This document shows, piece after piece, positions 1 to 10,800 of a stretch of 64,000 bases of DNA (positions are counted from its first letter, which is position 1; the number at the start of each line of letters is the position of its first letter). A program made the translations under genes and the position numbers. The stretch is taken from NCBI RefSeq assembly GCF_945859705.1, contig NC_079134.1, forward strand, positions 42,648,402 to 42,712,401. Reading direction: 5' to 3'. The notes below the pieces were generated by a model that saw only the letters and a program-made list of their open reading frames with translations, was not told the origin of the DNA and did no database searches. This DNA is from Episyrphus balteatus. Its lineage: Eukaryota; Arthropoda; Insecta; Diptera; Syrphidae.

Positions 1-709
1 GTAGTGCCAAGGCAGTTTAATTGTTGTGTTCATACAGAAATATCTGAAAATATTATCAAAAAAAAAAAAGCGGAGAAAACGAGGTTTGAAAAAAACTCTC
101 ATAGAAAAAAAAAATCAAAAATTAGTTTGACATGGTTGCATTGAAATGTTAATATCTCGAGATATACGCAATGCACTTTTCAGATAAAAGTCTTAAATGG
201 ATCCTGATAAGATTGTTGAACAGATATGTATATAAAATTACCAAAGTTTTTTCGAAAAATTAGAAATAAAAATAAAAAAGTTTTCACATTTGATTTTTAA
301 AAAATCGAAAAAAAATTCTATATGGCTACCTTCAAACGCTTATAACACAAGAACGACGCAACTAATATTAATGGTCATGGTCTTAAAATGTAGCTAAGAA
401 TATACAGATAATTTTTGGTTTTTTGTGAAAAAACAATTTTTTTGAATCCAACATGGATGCCATGGCCACATGAAAATTTTTGTTTGCATCCAACATGGAT
501 GTAATGGCCTTCCCACTTCGGAGTTAAAATAAAAAAAAAAAAACATAAGCAACATTTTTGACAGACAGCTGCCAAAGTATATTTACAGTGGTGCCAAATG
601 TTTGCATGGATTTCAAAAATCCCGATGTCGTTTTTTTGCACAAAATCTATATAGATAAACAAAAAAACACACCTAATTATCCAGATTTTACTTTCTCTCG
701 ATAAAAACA
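1..709. repeat. 709-bp tandem repeat, unit 1
   Basis: The sequence starting gtagtgccaagg at base 1 starts again at base 710 and follows the same order of landmarks, including the block with catggatgccatggcc and a palindromic 'atctcgagat' core. The two units differ by scattered substitutions and small indels in A-runs. No long ORF has coding character. The true left edge of the array may lie outside the window. Confidence 0.9.
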
Positions 710-2380
710 GTAGTGCCAAGGTACTTTATTTGTTGTGTTCATACAAAAATATCTGAAAATATTAACAAACAAAAAGCGGAGAAAACGAGGTTTGAAAAAA
801 ACTCTGATAGAAAAAAATAATCAAAAATTTGTTTGACATGGTTGCATTGAAATGTTAATATCTCGAGATATACGCAATGCACTTTTCAGATAAAAGTCTT
901 AAATGGATCCTGATAAGATTGTTGAACAGATATGTATATAAAATTACCAAAGTTTTTTCGAAAAATTAGAAATAAAAATAAAAAAGTTTTCACATTTGAT
1001 TTTTAAAAAATCGAAAAAAAAATTCAATATGGCTACCTTCAAACGCTTATAACACAAGAACGACGCAACTAATGTTAATGGTCATGGTCTTAAAATGTAG
1101 CTAAGAATATACAGATCATTTTTGGTTTTTTGTGAAAAAAAAAATTTTTTGAATCCAACATGGATGCCATGGCCATATGAAAATTTTTGTTTGCATCCAA
1201 CATGGATGTAATGGCCTTCCCACTTCGGAGTTAAAATAAAAAAAAAACAAAAGCAACATTTTTGACTGACAGCTGCCAAAGTATAGGGTCAATGTGGGTA
1301 AATGTAAACAGGGGTAAATGAAAACATGGCTCATAACAAGCTTCAGTTAAATCTATTTGATGCATACATAAGTACAAATCGCGGACGCATGTATCTTTTA
1401 ACTTATACGTCAAGCTCATTGCTGTCAAGAGAGAATTCATTCGACGAGCGTATTTTCCGTGAAAGATAATTTTTTAAAGTGCCAAACAAGTCGTTAGTCT
1501 TTCAGAAAAATTAAATATTTTTGCAGATTCAATAAAGTCAGTATAATTTGCAAATATTTTTTTGTTTTTAATTTTGATGTAGATTCTATGTGATACAAGC
1601 AAATTTTAAAATACAGGACGTTTATGTCGATTTGCATGTGTTTACATTTACCCCAAAATATTTTTCATAATGGGTAAATGTAAACAACGTATTCTGGGGG
1701 TAAATATAAACATACATTTTTGGTGAAATTATTGGTTTTAATAAAAATAACATATTTTAAGTCAATTACTACTGCTAAAGTGCCGCGGAGTCACATTTTA
1801 AAGTAGCCAACACCATCATTTTCAGTGGATGATGTTGCAAAATCGGCCTTTGACGTAAAAAAACAAAAAATATTACGTTCAGAGCTGCTCAGGATGCATA
1901 TTGGGCGCCTATATAAAGAATCAAAGGAAGAAAACAAAAACTTTTATTGGAATTTGAAAAAGTTTTTGTCAAATACCTTCTTGAACGTTTTTCAAGTTGT
2001 TATCCATATGATAAAGAGGAAATTCTAAATTTTATACCACCGTTTACATTTACCCCGAATTTGCAAAAAAACACAAACATGGTGGGGTATTTGTAAACAT
2101 GCCATATTTGACAGTAATGTAAACAATTTGGGAAATATTTGTTTATATTTATAAAGAAGAATTGCCATCATTTCATATTTGCATTTGAAGATACCATTCA
2201 AGTTGTTCCGTGAAAACATAAAAAAATCTAAAGTCGAAAGAAAAAAAAGACATGAAATTGTTTACATTTACCCACATTGACCCTATGTACAGTGGTGCCA
2301 AATGTTTGCATGGATTTCAAAAATCTCGATGTCGTTTTTTTGCACAAAATCTATATAGATAAACAAAAAAACACAGCTAT
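710..2380. repeat. 709-bp tandem repeat, unit 2, split by a 998-bp insertion
   Basis: Unit 2 runs 710-1285 and resumes at 2286 (tgtacagtggtgccaaatg), fading out near 2380 where similarity to unit 1 ends. Unit 1 reads gccaaagtatatttacagtg at the matching place, so it is the empty site for the insertion between. Confidence 0.88.
1286..2283. mobile_element. Non-autonomous TA-flanked DNA transposon (Tc1/mariner-like), 998 bp
   Basis: The ends are perfect inverted repeats of about 25 bp (1286-1310 and 2259-2283; gggtcaatgtgggtaaatgt...). TA occurs on both sides (1284-1285, 2284-2285). Removing the element and one TA restores unit 1 of the tandem repeat with one mismatch. Several internal copies of a 'gtttacatttacccc'-like motif lie in both orientations (near 1640, 1674, 1697, 2042, 2082). 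They look like subterminal copies of the terminal motif and may be transposase-binding sites. The longest internal ORF (1825-2028, 67 codons) resembles nothing I recognise. The TA duplication supports the Tc1/mariner superfamily, but the family is not established. Confidence 0.85.
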
Positions 2381-2463
2381 TGTTGTGTATAAAGTATTTT
2401 CAAAATTTTTCATGGGAGTGTCGAGATATTTGAGGTTGAAGTTGCTAAACTCTGTTCCATTGG

Positions 2464-2573
2464 AGGTGGTAGTTTACTCGTGAGTAGAATTCTATAACAA
2501 CAACTAAACATTTCTTTCTACTCAAGTAGATGATCACGTGTTAGTTGTAGTACTTGATTTAAACTACCACCTC
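2464..2573. repeat. Short inverted-repeat element
   Basis: The motif gaggtggtagttta at the left is matched by its reverse complement taaactaccacctc at the right, about 110 bp apart. No clear target duplication is visible. It is probably a MITE remnant. Confidence 0.5.
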
Positions 2574-2675
2574 AATGTACCAACTCAAGAAAAAAAGCGA
2601 AACGAAAAATTTTTAAGTCTCCAAAGGCGACAACGAAAATTCTAACGAAAAAATATCATCGAGTATTCTGTCAAA

Positions 2676-2808
2676 AGGCGTGTTTTTTCTAATACTCTGT
2701 AGCTACTCAAAACAATAATAAAAATTACACAAGTAAGTATTTGTTTTTATTATTTTTCGAATAAAATAAACAAATTAGTAGCTACTGAGTTGTAGAAAAA
2801 ACACGCCT
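2676..2808. mobile_element. Palindromic MITE, 133 bp
   Basis: The left arm aggcgtgttttttct... through 'gtagctac' near 2700 is repeated as its reverse complement ending aaaaaacacgcct at 2808. AAA lies on both sides and could be a 3-bp duplication or chance. It is non-coding. Confidence 0.6.
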
Positions 2809-3102
2809 AAAGTCAAAATAAAAAAATTCAAAATTATTTTAAAATCAACAGAAAATAATTTTTAAAACAAAAACTAAATGAATTTAAAGTGAAAAAACCA
2901 TAAACACTGCTCTTGGAGTCAAGAAAAATGCACAGGACAGTAAAAAGTAAGTGACAAATGATTGAAAACTCTCCAATTTTTTGCTAGAGCTGCGTACTGA
3001 AAAACGAAAAGCAAAACGAAATTTTTCGTTCAAGATTTCGTTATCGAATTTTTGTATGGAAAATTTCGTTTCGCTTCAGCTGCTTACTAGGCTTAATGGG
3101 GA

Positions 3103-3235
3103 CTTTTCACGAGTCGATTTTAGCCGTGCGACGAAGCTTTTCGGCTCGTGCGAACGTAAGTTGCTAAACTAAAGTGACATCCCCATCGGTGACATCTACA
3201 GACATATCGTGCGGCTTAAATCGACTCGTAAAAAG
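3103..3235. repeat. Inverted repeat, 133 bp
   Basis: cttttcacgagtcgatttta at 3103 pairs with taaatcgactcgtaaaaag ending at 3235, and the inner 'gccgtgcg/cgtgcggc' also pairs. It is a small MITE-like palindrome. Confidence 0.6.
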
Positions 3236-3262
3236 TGGTTATAAGAGCTAATTAGTGTATTA

Positions 3263-3724
3263 GGGGTATTCACGATCTGGTGCCTAGTAAAAATGTAAAA
3301 TTTTATTTTTTTACAATAGATCGTGAACGCCCCTTTTCTTATAACAGGGTTATTCCTCCACTGTTGCTCCTTTTTTTCCATTTTTTATAATTTAATTCTT
3401 TGTTTTGTTCGGGTTAAATAATTTTCACAAATTATTTTACATCAAAAGAAACTAAATTGCGGGACATGAGTACCGAAAAGCCGACAACCATAATAAACAG
3501 AATAAAAAAGACAAACTGTTTATCATGGGCGACGCGACGGTGAGCTGCCATCTGTCAAAAATAATTTTACTCTATTGTATTTTTATTTTGCAATAGGTCT
3601 AGGGTATAGCAAAAGTGCAAGACTGTTGTAAAATTTTAATCCGTATATTTTGTTGTTGTAGTGTTGTAAGATTTTACACTTTTGCAATGATACAAGACCA
3701 GTTGCATCAGATTGTGAATACCCC
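3263..3724. mobile_element. TA-flanked MITE, 462 bp
   Basis: The termini ggggtattcacgatctg and its imperfect reverse complement cagattgtgaatacccc define the ends, with TA on both sides (3261-3262, 3725-3726). The interior is AT-rich and non-coding. A Tc1/mariner-type MITE is the simplest reading. Confidence 0.65.
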
Positions 3725-4166
3725 TACTTATTAGAACAACTACATGAGATCTTGCTTTTCATGAGGATCACGATTCGTGATACTGATGAAAAATAAGATC
3801 ACGACCATGGATAAAAAAAAGCACAAAACTTAAACTTAAACATCAATATCAACGACACACAAAATAAATTAACATTTGAAATATATTTTTCAAACAGAAA
3901 GTAGGCCAACTCTAGATTTAAAACTGAAGGGTAAAGTAACAAGTAAGTGAATAAAACAAAATCTCAACTTGCTTTTCAACCGTCTATTTGAAGTCTACTC
4001 TAGAGTGAGCAAATTTGATAGTTTCCTTCAAGTTGATCAATAGTGGCTGTGTTCCTTTGGGCTAAGCAAAGTACTTTTTAGTACTTCTGAATCCATTAAC
4101 AGCGTTCCTTTGGAAATGTTTATCTACTTTTTAGTACTTAAAGCTGCTTTGAACTACTTTTTCAGT

Positions 4167-4293
4167 AGCTGCGTTCCTTTGGAAATATTTATCTACTTTT
4201 TATTACTTAAAACTACTTTGCTATACTGAAAAAGTAGTTCAAAGCAGCTTTAAGTACTAAAAAGTAGATAAATATTTCCAAATGAACGCAGCT
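4167..4293. mobile_element. 'agctgcgttcc' MITE inserted into the centre of another copy of itself
   Basis: This 127-bp palindrome begins agctgcgttcctttggaaat and ends with the reverse complement. AGT lies at 4164-4166 and 4294-4296. The outer copy, about 4099-4166 plus 4297-4365, is split at its centre; the copy at 37310-37451, read on the minus strand, shows the unsplit centre (tttttcagtatagcaaa). Confidence 0.8.
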
Positions 4294-5008
4294 AGTATAG
4301 CAAAGTAGATCAAAGTAGTTTTAAGTACTAAAAAGTAGATAAATATTTCCAAAGGAACGCAGCTATTCAAAGACATTTTTTCTATAGAAGAAATGGAGTT
4401 GAATACAACAAGAAGTACCCTGCAAACCAAACCTCAGTAGTTTAGGGGAAAATACAACCACCAACAAAGCTTATTTTGAGGATGTATGTGTTTCCTTATT
4501 TACCAAAATCTCTCCCCTCCAAAAATAGAAGTTTTGTTTCTCCTGAAAAAATAAACTCTTCTTTGATAAATGTGAGGAAAAGAGATGTATGCAATGCACA
4601 AAGTTTTGTCTCTTTTGTAATGGCGGCTTGCGTTTTATTTGACTTTTCCTACATTTTATATTTTCCAGTTAAACCTTGATAGCCACAGCAACATCAAAAA
4701 AATTTTTCGCTGATCCATTTGAAGAATAAAAATAAAAACAATTTAATTTAAAAAATATATAATCTTCTCAGTGTTGAGTGTTATTTGTGAAAACTATTTT
4801 CTCTAAACAATATATACCACACAAATTCTTCGGCCCGCGACAAAAATTTATTTCCACCATCTAAATGCACAGCCTCAGCCTTGTGCATTTAGAAAAAAAA
4901 GTAATAAAAAAGTAATACCAAATAAAGGTATGCTGATTATAAAATTTATAAATTATAAAGTTGTTGATTTTTCTGTCTTTTAGTGGCGATCAATTCCAGA
5001 CATCATTG

Positions 5009-5246
5009 GGTGCGTTCACGTACGCACAGATACCCTATCCAAGATACCTAAGTATCCGCTACGTTTGTGAACACGAATCAGCTGTTCTTCAAATATCCCA
5101 TAAGATACACAAGAATCCAGAAATTTTTAGGATACCTTTGGATTTTTTTGCTTGTTAAAACATGTGTTCGATCAGCTGAGATTTTATATGGGATTACAAC
5201 AACACAAAGGTATCCGGATACCCTTGGATCGGTACGTGAACGCACC
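5009..5246. mobile_element. MITE, 238 bp
   Basis: The left end ggtgcgttcacgtac and the right end gtacgtgaacgcacc are exact inverted repeats, and 'tatcc/ggata' pairings continue inside. CATTG flanks both sides (5004-5008, 5247-5251), a likely 5-bp target duplication; a 3-bp ATT reading is also possible. It is non-coding. Confidence 0.7.
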
Positions 5247-5875
5247 CATTGACTGAGTTTACAGCAGCTTCAGCCTTGAGCATTTAGAAAAAAAATCAAA
5301 ACAAAAACATTTTTCTCAACTGGCCAGGCCACAGTCGCGTGCCCAAGGATCTTTTTTTTATGTATTTTGTTTAAAAAAAAAAAACTATTGTGTTTTTCCA
5401 ATAAAATATTAAATAATAGTTGTTTAAAAGAATTGTTTGTTTGTTTTGAAGATTGTTTTATTTTCAGATGAAATTAAAATATGGATTTTGGCAGTACGGA
5501 TATAAACCCATGAAAGTGCTCCAAATAAGTACTTTAAAAATACAAGTTTCAGTGCTTTTTCTGTAGGTAAAAAAGTACTGGAAAATGTACATCAGAACCA
5601 CTTCCAGAAGTGCTTCGCTGATGCACTTTTGAAGTACAATTGTCTGTACTATTAATGGAGGGGAAATTTATTTCATCTTGCATGCAAGAAAGAGATAGTT
5701 GCTTCACGTATTCTTATATACAGAAAGTATATAACTGAGTTTTTTTCCCGAGCTCCTATCTTTTTTCATTGGAAAAGAAGTACTTCTTTTACGTACATAT
5801 TTCACCGGTTTTTTCTGTAGTTCTGCGTTTGCTGGGTACTTAGCAGTAGATACTTTAAGCCAAAGGAACACAGCT

Positions 5876-6186
5876 AGTGAATAAAACCGCCCTTATTGAA
5901 GCTGAAATGAAAGTTGGGATATGTAAGCAGCTAGACGGAATTTTGAAAGATGATGCCTCTGGTATTGACTTTAGATTTAGGTAATGGGATTTATTTAATT
6001 ACCATAATATTATATATGACAAACTTTTAATCTGGATTTTTAGTTCACCAAAACAAAACTCGTTGGATTGTGTTTTGAAAAAATATCCTTTTTTTAATAT
6101 GAACCACCCTTTTATTCCATTTATAAAAAAATATCCCATCATTTCTTGCATCCTCTACCCAAAAATATCCCCCTATTTCCTTTCGA
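5876..6186. other. Presumed intron or intergenic DNA, no feature seen
   Basis: AT-rich sequence with no ORF, inverted repeat or recognised repeat. It ends in a pyrimidine-rich tract (ccctatttcctttcgag) that can serve as a splice acceptor for the exon that follows. Confidence 0.4.
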
Positions 6187-6468
6187 GCTGAAACACAAAA
6201 AAAAATCAAATCGTGTCGTGTCACTTTTGACGTTTACACCATTCCGTTTCTAAGATATGCTCTCCTTCAAATGAAGAAGACCATTTCTAGACTCGAGCTT
6301 TCGGATAATGATCTGGTGGAACACATCATTTCGTCTCAGACTGGGTTCTCTTGGGACAGCGTGAGCTATCTATCGCCACTCGGTATTTTCTCAACGGATT
6401 TTGATCCCACCGAGATCTCCCCTCCACAATTTTACTTAACTGCCATGCCAAATCAAAATCGTGGCTAA
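6187..6468 (+). CDS. Probable last coding exon of an unidentified gene (partial)
   Basis: From a candidate acceptor (...tttcctttcgag at 6186) one frame stays open to the TAA at 6466-6468, giving about 93 codons. The peptide has ordinary protein composition, unlike the surrounding AT-rich repeats: for instance RLELSDNDLVEHIISSQTGF near the middle and a Pro/Asp-rich stretch (FDPTEISPPQFYL) near the end. An ATG at 6271 lies in frame, so a 65-codon ORF would be the minimal reading. I favour a 3' terminal exon, because about 1.1 kb of UTR-like sequence and a poly(A) signal follow. Upstream exons are not visible and may be left of the window. I do not recognise the family, and a decayed insertion remnant is not excluded. 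Confidence 0.5.
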   Translation, partial: AETQKKIKSCRVTFDVYTIPFLRYALLQMKKTISRLELSDNDLVEHIISSQTGFSWDSVSYLSPLGIFSTDFDPTEISPPQFYLTAMPNQNRG

Positions 6469-6680
6469 TCCAAATTAGAAATTGACTTTTTTAACACCCT
6501 ACTATAACTGCCACCACATGATTTCGTACGAAATTTTAGAATTTTAAAACAAATGTTATCAAATCGTTAAAAAAAAAAAAAAAAAAACAAAACAAAACAA
6601 AACAAAAACAAAACAAAAAATAAAAAACAAAACAAAGCAAAAAAAAATAAAAAACAAATCAAAACCAAACAGCAAAAGGG

Positions 6681-6714
<34 letters not shown>

Positions 6715-7600
6715 ATTCACATCAAAATACTTTACATTTCCATAAATGGGAGGGCAGTACTTACACCCTTAGGTTAAGTTATTCCCTAGTAAACCGAAAA
6801 TACTTTAAAACATATTCGCCAGTTAATTGATTTAATTTCATCTAAATTGAATGTTTTATTGTTTGCTACAATGTTATTGTTCTCATCCTAGTATTTATGT
6901 AATTAAAATTCTGTGATCTATTTTGTATTAGTGTTGAGCACATTCATACTTCTTTACTGACTATTTCATTTTGTATCTCCTACTAAATGTATCTATTTTA
7001 TTCTATAAATTTAAGAAGAGCTATCGCTCGTAAAGATAGAGAAACAACATCAATGTATACCAAAATGTATCTTCCTCTCTACACCATTAATCGAATCTTT
7101 CACTCAGTCACCTTAAATGTATATCTCAATATTAAAATGTTGCTCATACACTCTCGTATACTGTGATTTTACTTGTATTTTTAATGTATATATGACGCTC
7201 TCGCTTCATAAACTCAAAAGAAAAAAAATTTAAAAAGAAAAAGAAACGAAAAAAAAAAAAAAAGAAATCTAAAGCAATATGTTAGATATTAAGCATATCA
7301 CTGCACTGGCCAGTATTCGTTCGTATGTATGTAGTTTTAAGATAGGTTAAGTTTATTGTATATTTGTATACGTGACTCCCGTCACAAACAAATTCAATTT
7401 AATGCTTATGAGCAAGAGCAGACCAACCATATATTTAGCTTTATATAAATATAGACTGCCACGAGGCTTTACAAAAAAAAATACTCGAAAAAGAAGGCAA
7501 TACTTTATAGCCACTTCAGTACAATCCAAGCTATTGTTAGAATAAGATATAAAATGTAACCTAACTTTGAAGACTCAATAAAATTCAATTCAATTCAATA
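6469..7600 (+). other. Probable 3' UTR of the upstream gene
   Basis: Non-coding AT-rich sequence follows the stop codon. It includes an A-rich low-complexity tract (about 6568-6715, with CAAAA-type repeats) and ends near an AATAAA at 7577-7582. Only about 230 bp separate this signal from the next ATG, so the two genes are closely packed head to tail. Confidence 0.5.
7577..7582 (+). terminator. Poly(A) signal AATAAA
   Basis: The canonical hexamer sits in 'actcaataaaattcaattc', about 1.1 kb past the preceding stop and just before the shv 5' region. Confidence 0.45.
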
Positions 7601-7808
7601 CTTTTGACGTTTATTTTAACCAATCATATAACACCACGCACACACAAGAATCACAAAGTCGCAAAATTCGATCGAAGAAAAAGATGAATTAAAAAAAAAC
7701 TGATAACCTAAACACTTTTTCATCTGTAAATAGATTAATAATAAATTAACTTTATAAATAATTTATACAAATCCTAAAAAAAATTTAAAAAAACCACTAA
7801 CTTACAAT

Positions 7809-10800
7809 ATGCGTGCCGTATATCTTGCAATTGCTATCCAACTTATCTTCTGCACCATTGGCACCCTGGCCGGTCGTGATTTCTATCGCATTTTAAATGT
7901 TAAAAAATCCGCAACTACAAATGAAATAAAAAAAGCATATCGCAAACAAGCCAAAGAATTACATCCTGATAAAAATAAAGATGATCCAGATGCATCAACA
8001 AAATTCCAAGATCTCGGAGCTGCCTATGAAGTTTTATCGGATCCGGAAAAGCGCAAAACATATGATCGATGTGGCGAAGAGTGTTTAAAGAAAGACGGCA
8101 TGATGGATAGTTCAGATCCTTTTGCTAATTTCTTTGGTGATTTTGGTTTTCACTTTGGCAATGGAGATAACAATCAACATGACACTCCTCGTGGTGCAAA
8201 TATTGTCATGAATATGTATGTGACATTGGAGGAATTGTATTCTGGGAATTTTGTTGAAATTGTACGAAATAAGCCAGTTTTAAAGCCAGCTAGTGGCACG
8301 AGAAAGTGTAACTGTCGACAAGAAATGGTTACAAGGAATATGGGCCCAGGAAGGTTCCAAATGATGCAACAGACAATTTGTGACGAATGTCCCAATGTCA
8401 AGTTGGTCAATGAAGAAAGAACTCTGGAAATTGAGGTTGAGTCGGGAATGGTTGATGGACAAGAGACTAGATTTGTAGCTGAAGGTGAACCTCATTTGGA
8501 TGGTGAACCGGGAGATTTGATAGTTGTGGTACAACAAATGCCACATGAACGATTCCAACGAAAGGGTGATGATTTGTATACAAATGTCACAATTAGTTTA
8601 CAGGTAAGATAGCGTTTTTAAGCATTTCACTTTTTCATTTTATTTCTATATATATTTAGTAAATTAAGATACATTTATACATATTTACAAAACTACTTTA
8701 ACGCCCATAATAGCTGCGTTCCTTTGGGGATATTTATCTACTGCTTAGTACTTAAGGCTTAGGGGTATCAAGAACTTTTCCATCGTAATTTTAGAAAAAG
8801 TTCAGCTGCCTCATAAATGCTTCCTTCCAGTAAGCGAATGAGTTTTTTTTTTTCATTTTTGCTCAATTTTCCATGGGACTTTTGATTTGAAACGACCTAT
8901 AATGATTTCTATGGGGATGACTTCAAAATAATTGAAAAATATAAATAAGATATTTACTGCCCAATTATACAAATGAAAAGATGTGAATAGAATTTTAAGT
9001 TATAGTGAGGCGACTTAGCATTAAAAAAGAGTTCAATCGTGCACTTTGTGATAAAAGCATGAAATTCACATCGTTAATTCTCAATATAAGAGTTATTTTG
9101 AGATATTGGGCCACCTTGTATTCCATCCGGAAGGGTAGATATAAGACTTTTTCTGTGTTGCACTCGATTTGTTGCATATCATAGTATAGGCAATGATACA
9201 TGATTTCGTATTTTCTAACGCCCGATCGAATAAAATCAATACCAAAATGTCTCGACCATCATGTAAAAAGTTATTGGACTCTTTATGAATTGTCTTTTAC
9301 TCAAAGAGCAAGAGTCAGAATATTACCAAGTTCTCCTTGGTGTTTCTCATAGGTGAAATATTAAGTGGCCCAATATCTTAAAATGAGGATTACACATTGT
9401 ACTAACAATGCTATAAATTTGATCCTTTTATCACAAACTGCACAATTATTTTTCATACTTTTACTTTTGCACCTCACTCCTTCAAAACATTAATTTGTAT
9501 GAAAATTTAATAAAAAATAAAAGCAATTAATTCAAGTTTTGCATAAAAATTCAGTGTTTCATGGTAAATATAATTCAATTTTTGATTATTTTTGATTCTC
9601 ATACGATGTATAAAATATATATGCGGTTCAAAAAAATGAAAACATTTTCCATGTGGTGCAATGGTACCATTTCAAATGTGTTTTTTATCACTAAAAAAAA
9701 ACACCCTTTAACATGAAATATTTTGATGAGCATTATTTTATTATTTTTTTATATGGTATAGTAAACGTGCGTCGAAATTTCATCAGCCTACCACTTATTT
9801 TCAAGGAGTACTTGGTAATATTTTGGCTCTTGTTCTTTAAGTATATGACTATTTATAAAGAGTGCAATAACTTTTTACATGACGGTCCAGGCATATTGGT
9901 ATTGGTTTTATTCGATCGGGCGTTAAAAATTACCTCGAAATCATGTATTATATTAATAAAAAGGTTTCATTTGCTATACTATGATATGCAACAATGCGGG
10001 TGCAACACAGAGAAGCTCTTGTATCTGCCCTCCTAGATGGAATACAAGGTGGCCCAATATCTCAAAATAACTCTTATATTGAGTACTACCAATGATATAA
10101 ATTTAGATTTAGATGCTAAGCCGCCTCACTATTATGAATTGCTATAATATAAACTGGACATTTCTGGCCCATCCTCCCCTAGTCCTATAACAATACCTTC
10201 TGCAACGGTATCCCAATTGCCTTAAAATGATAAACAAATAAATAATCGTATGTTTTTTTTTGTATTGTCCTTGGATATGAAGTGATGCAAGCCCGTGAGA
10301 CTTGCCTCCGCTTTCTGAGGCTAACCCAGTGAATCTTACAGACGGATTCACTGGGATATCAAGAACTGTTCTTCATTATTTTATCGTAATTTAAAAAAAA
10401 AAGTTCAGCTGTGTCATAAATGCTTCTTCCAGTGAGCGAATGAGTTTTTTTTTATTATTGCTCAATTTTCCATGAGACTTTTGATTTGAAACGAAATGTA
10501 CTTTAAATTTATCATAAATAAATAAAAAATGTATATAAATAAATCTTTATTTCGTTTTTACAAAGCTTACTATACTTTTTTTTAAATATTTTCCAAATAG
10601 CACAATAAAAATAATTTCTTATTCCCTATCAAATAGATCTTTTAAAGTCAAAATAGGTTCGACCTTTTCAGAAGCCATTCAAATTTTAGCCGGTTTCAAG
10701 GTTCCTTCTTGAGCCCCTTTTTATAAATTTTTTTTTCCTTGACCTAACTTCCTCACTCGGACCTTCAAAAAAGCATCCAATACGCAGACGACACGGTTAT

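Larger units (their letters stand above)
4045..5875. mobile_element. 1.83-kb element with 3-bp target duplication, parent-like member of the 'gctgcgttcc' MITE family
   Basis: The left end ggctgtgttcctttgggcta matches the reverse complement of the right end (agctgtgttcctttggctta). AGT flanks both ends (4042-4044, 5876-5878). The interior contains a self-inserted MITE near its left end and another MITE at 5.0-5.25 kb, and has no credible transposase ORF. The 3-bp duplication resembles PIF/Harbinger elements, but the TSD here is not TWA, so the superfamily is open. Confidence 0.7.

Noticed and set aside
375..719. 114-codon minus-strand ORF in the 709-bp repeat
   Set aside because: It recurs with frame disruptions in unit 2 and is phenylalanine-rich from A/T runs, with no family resemblance.
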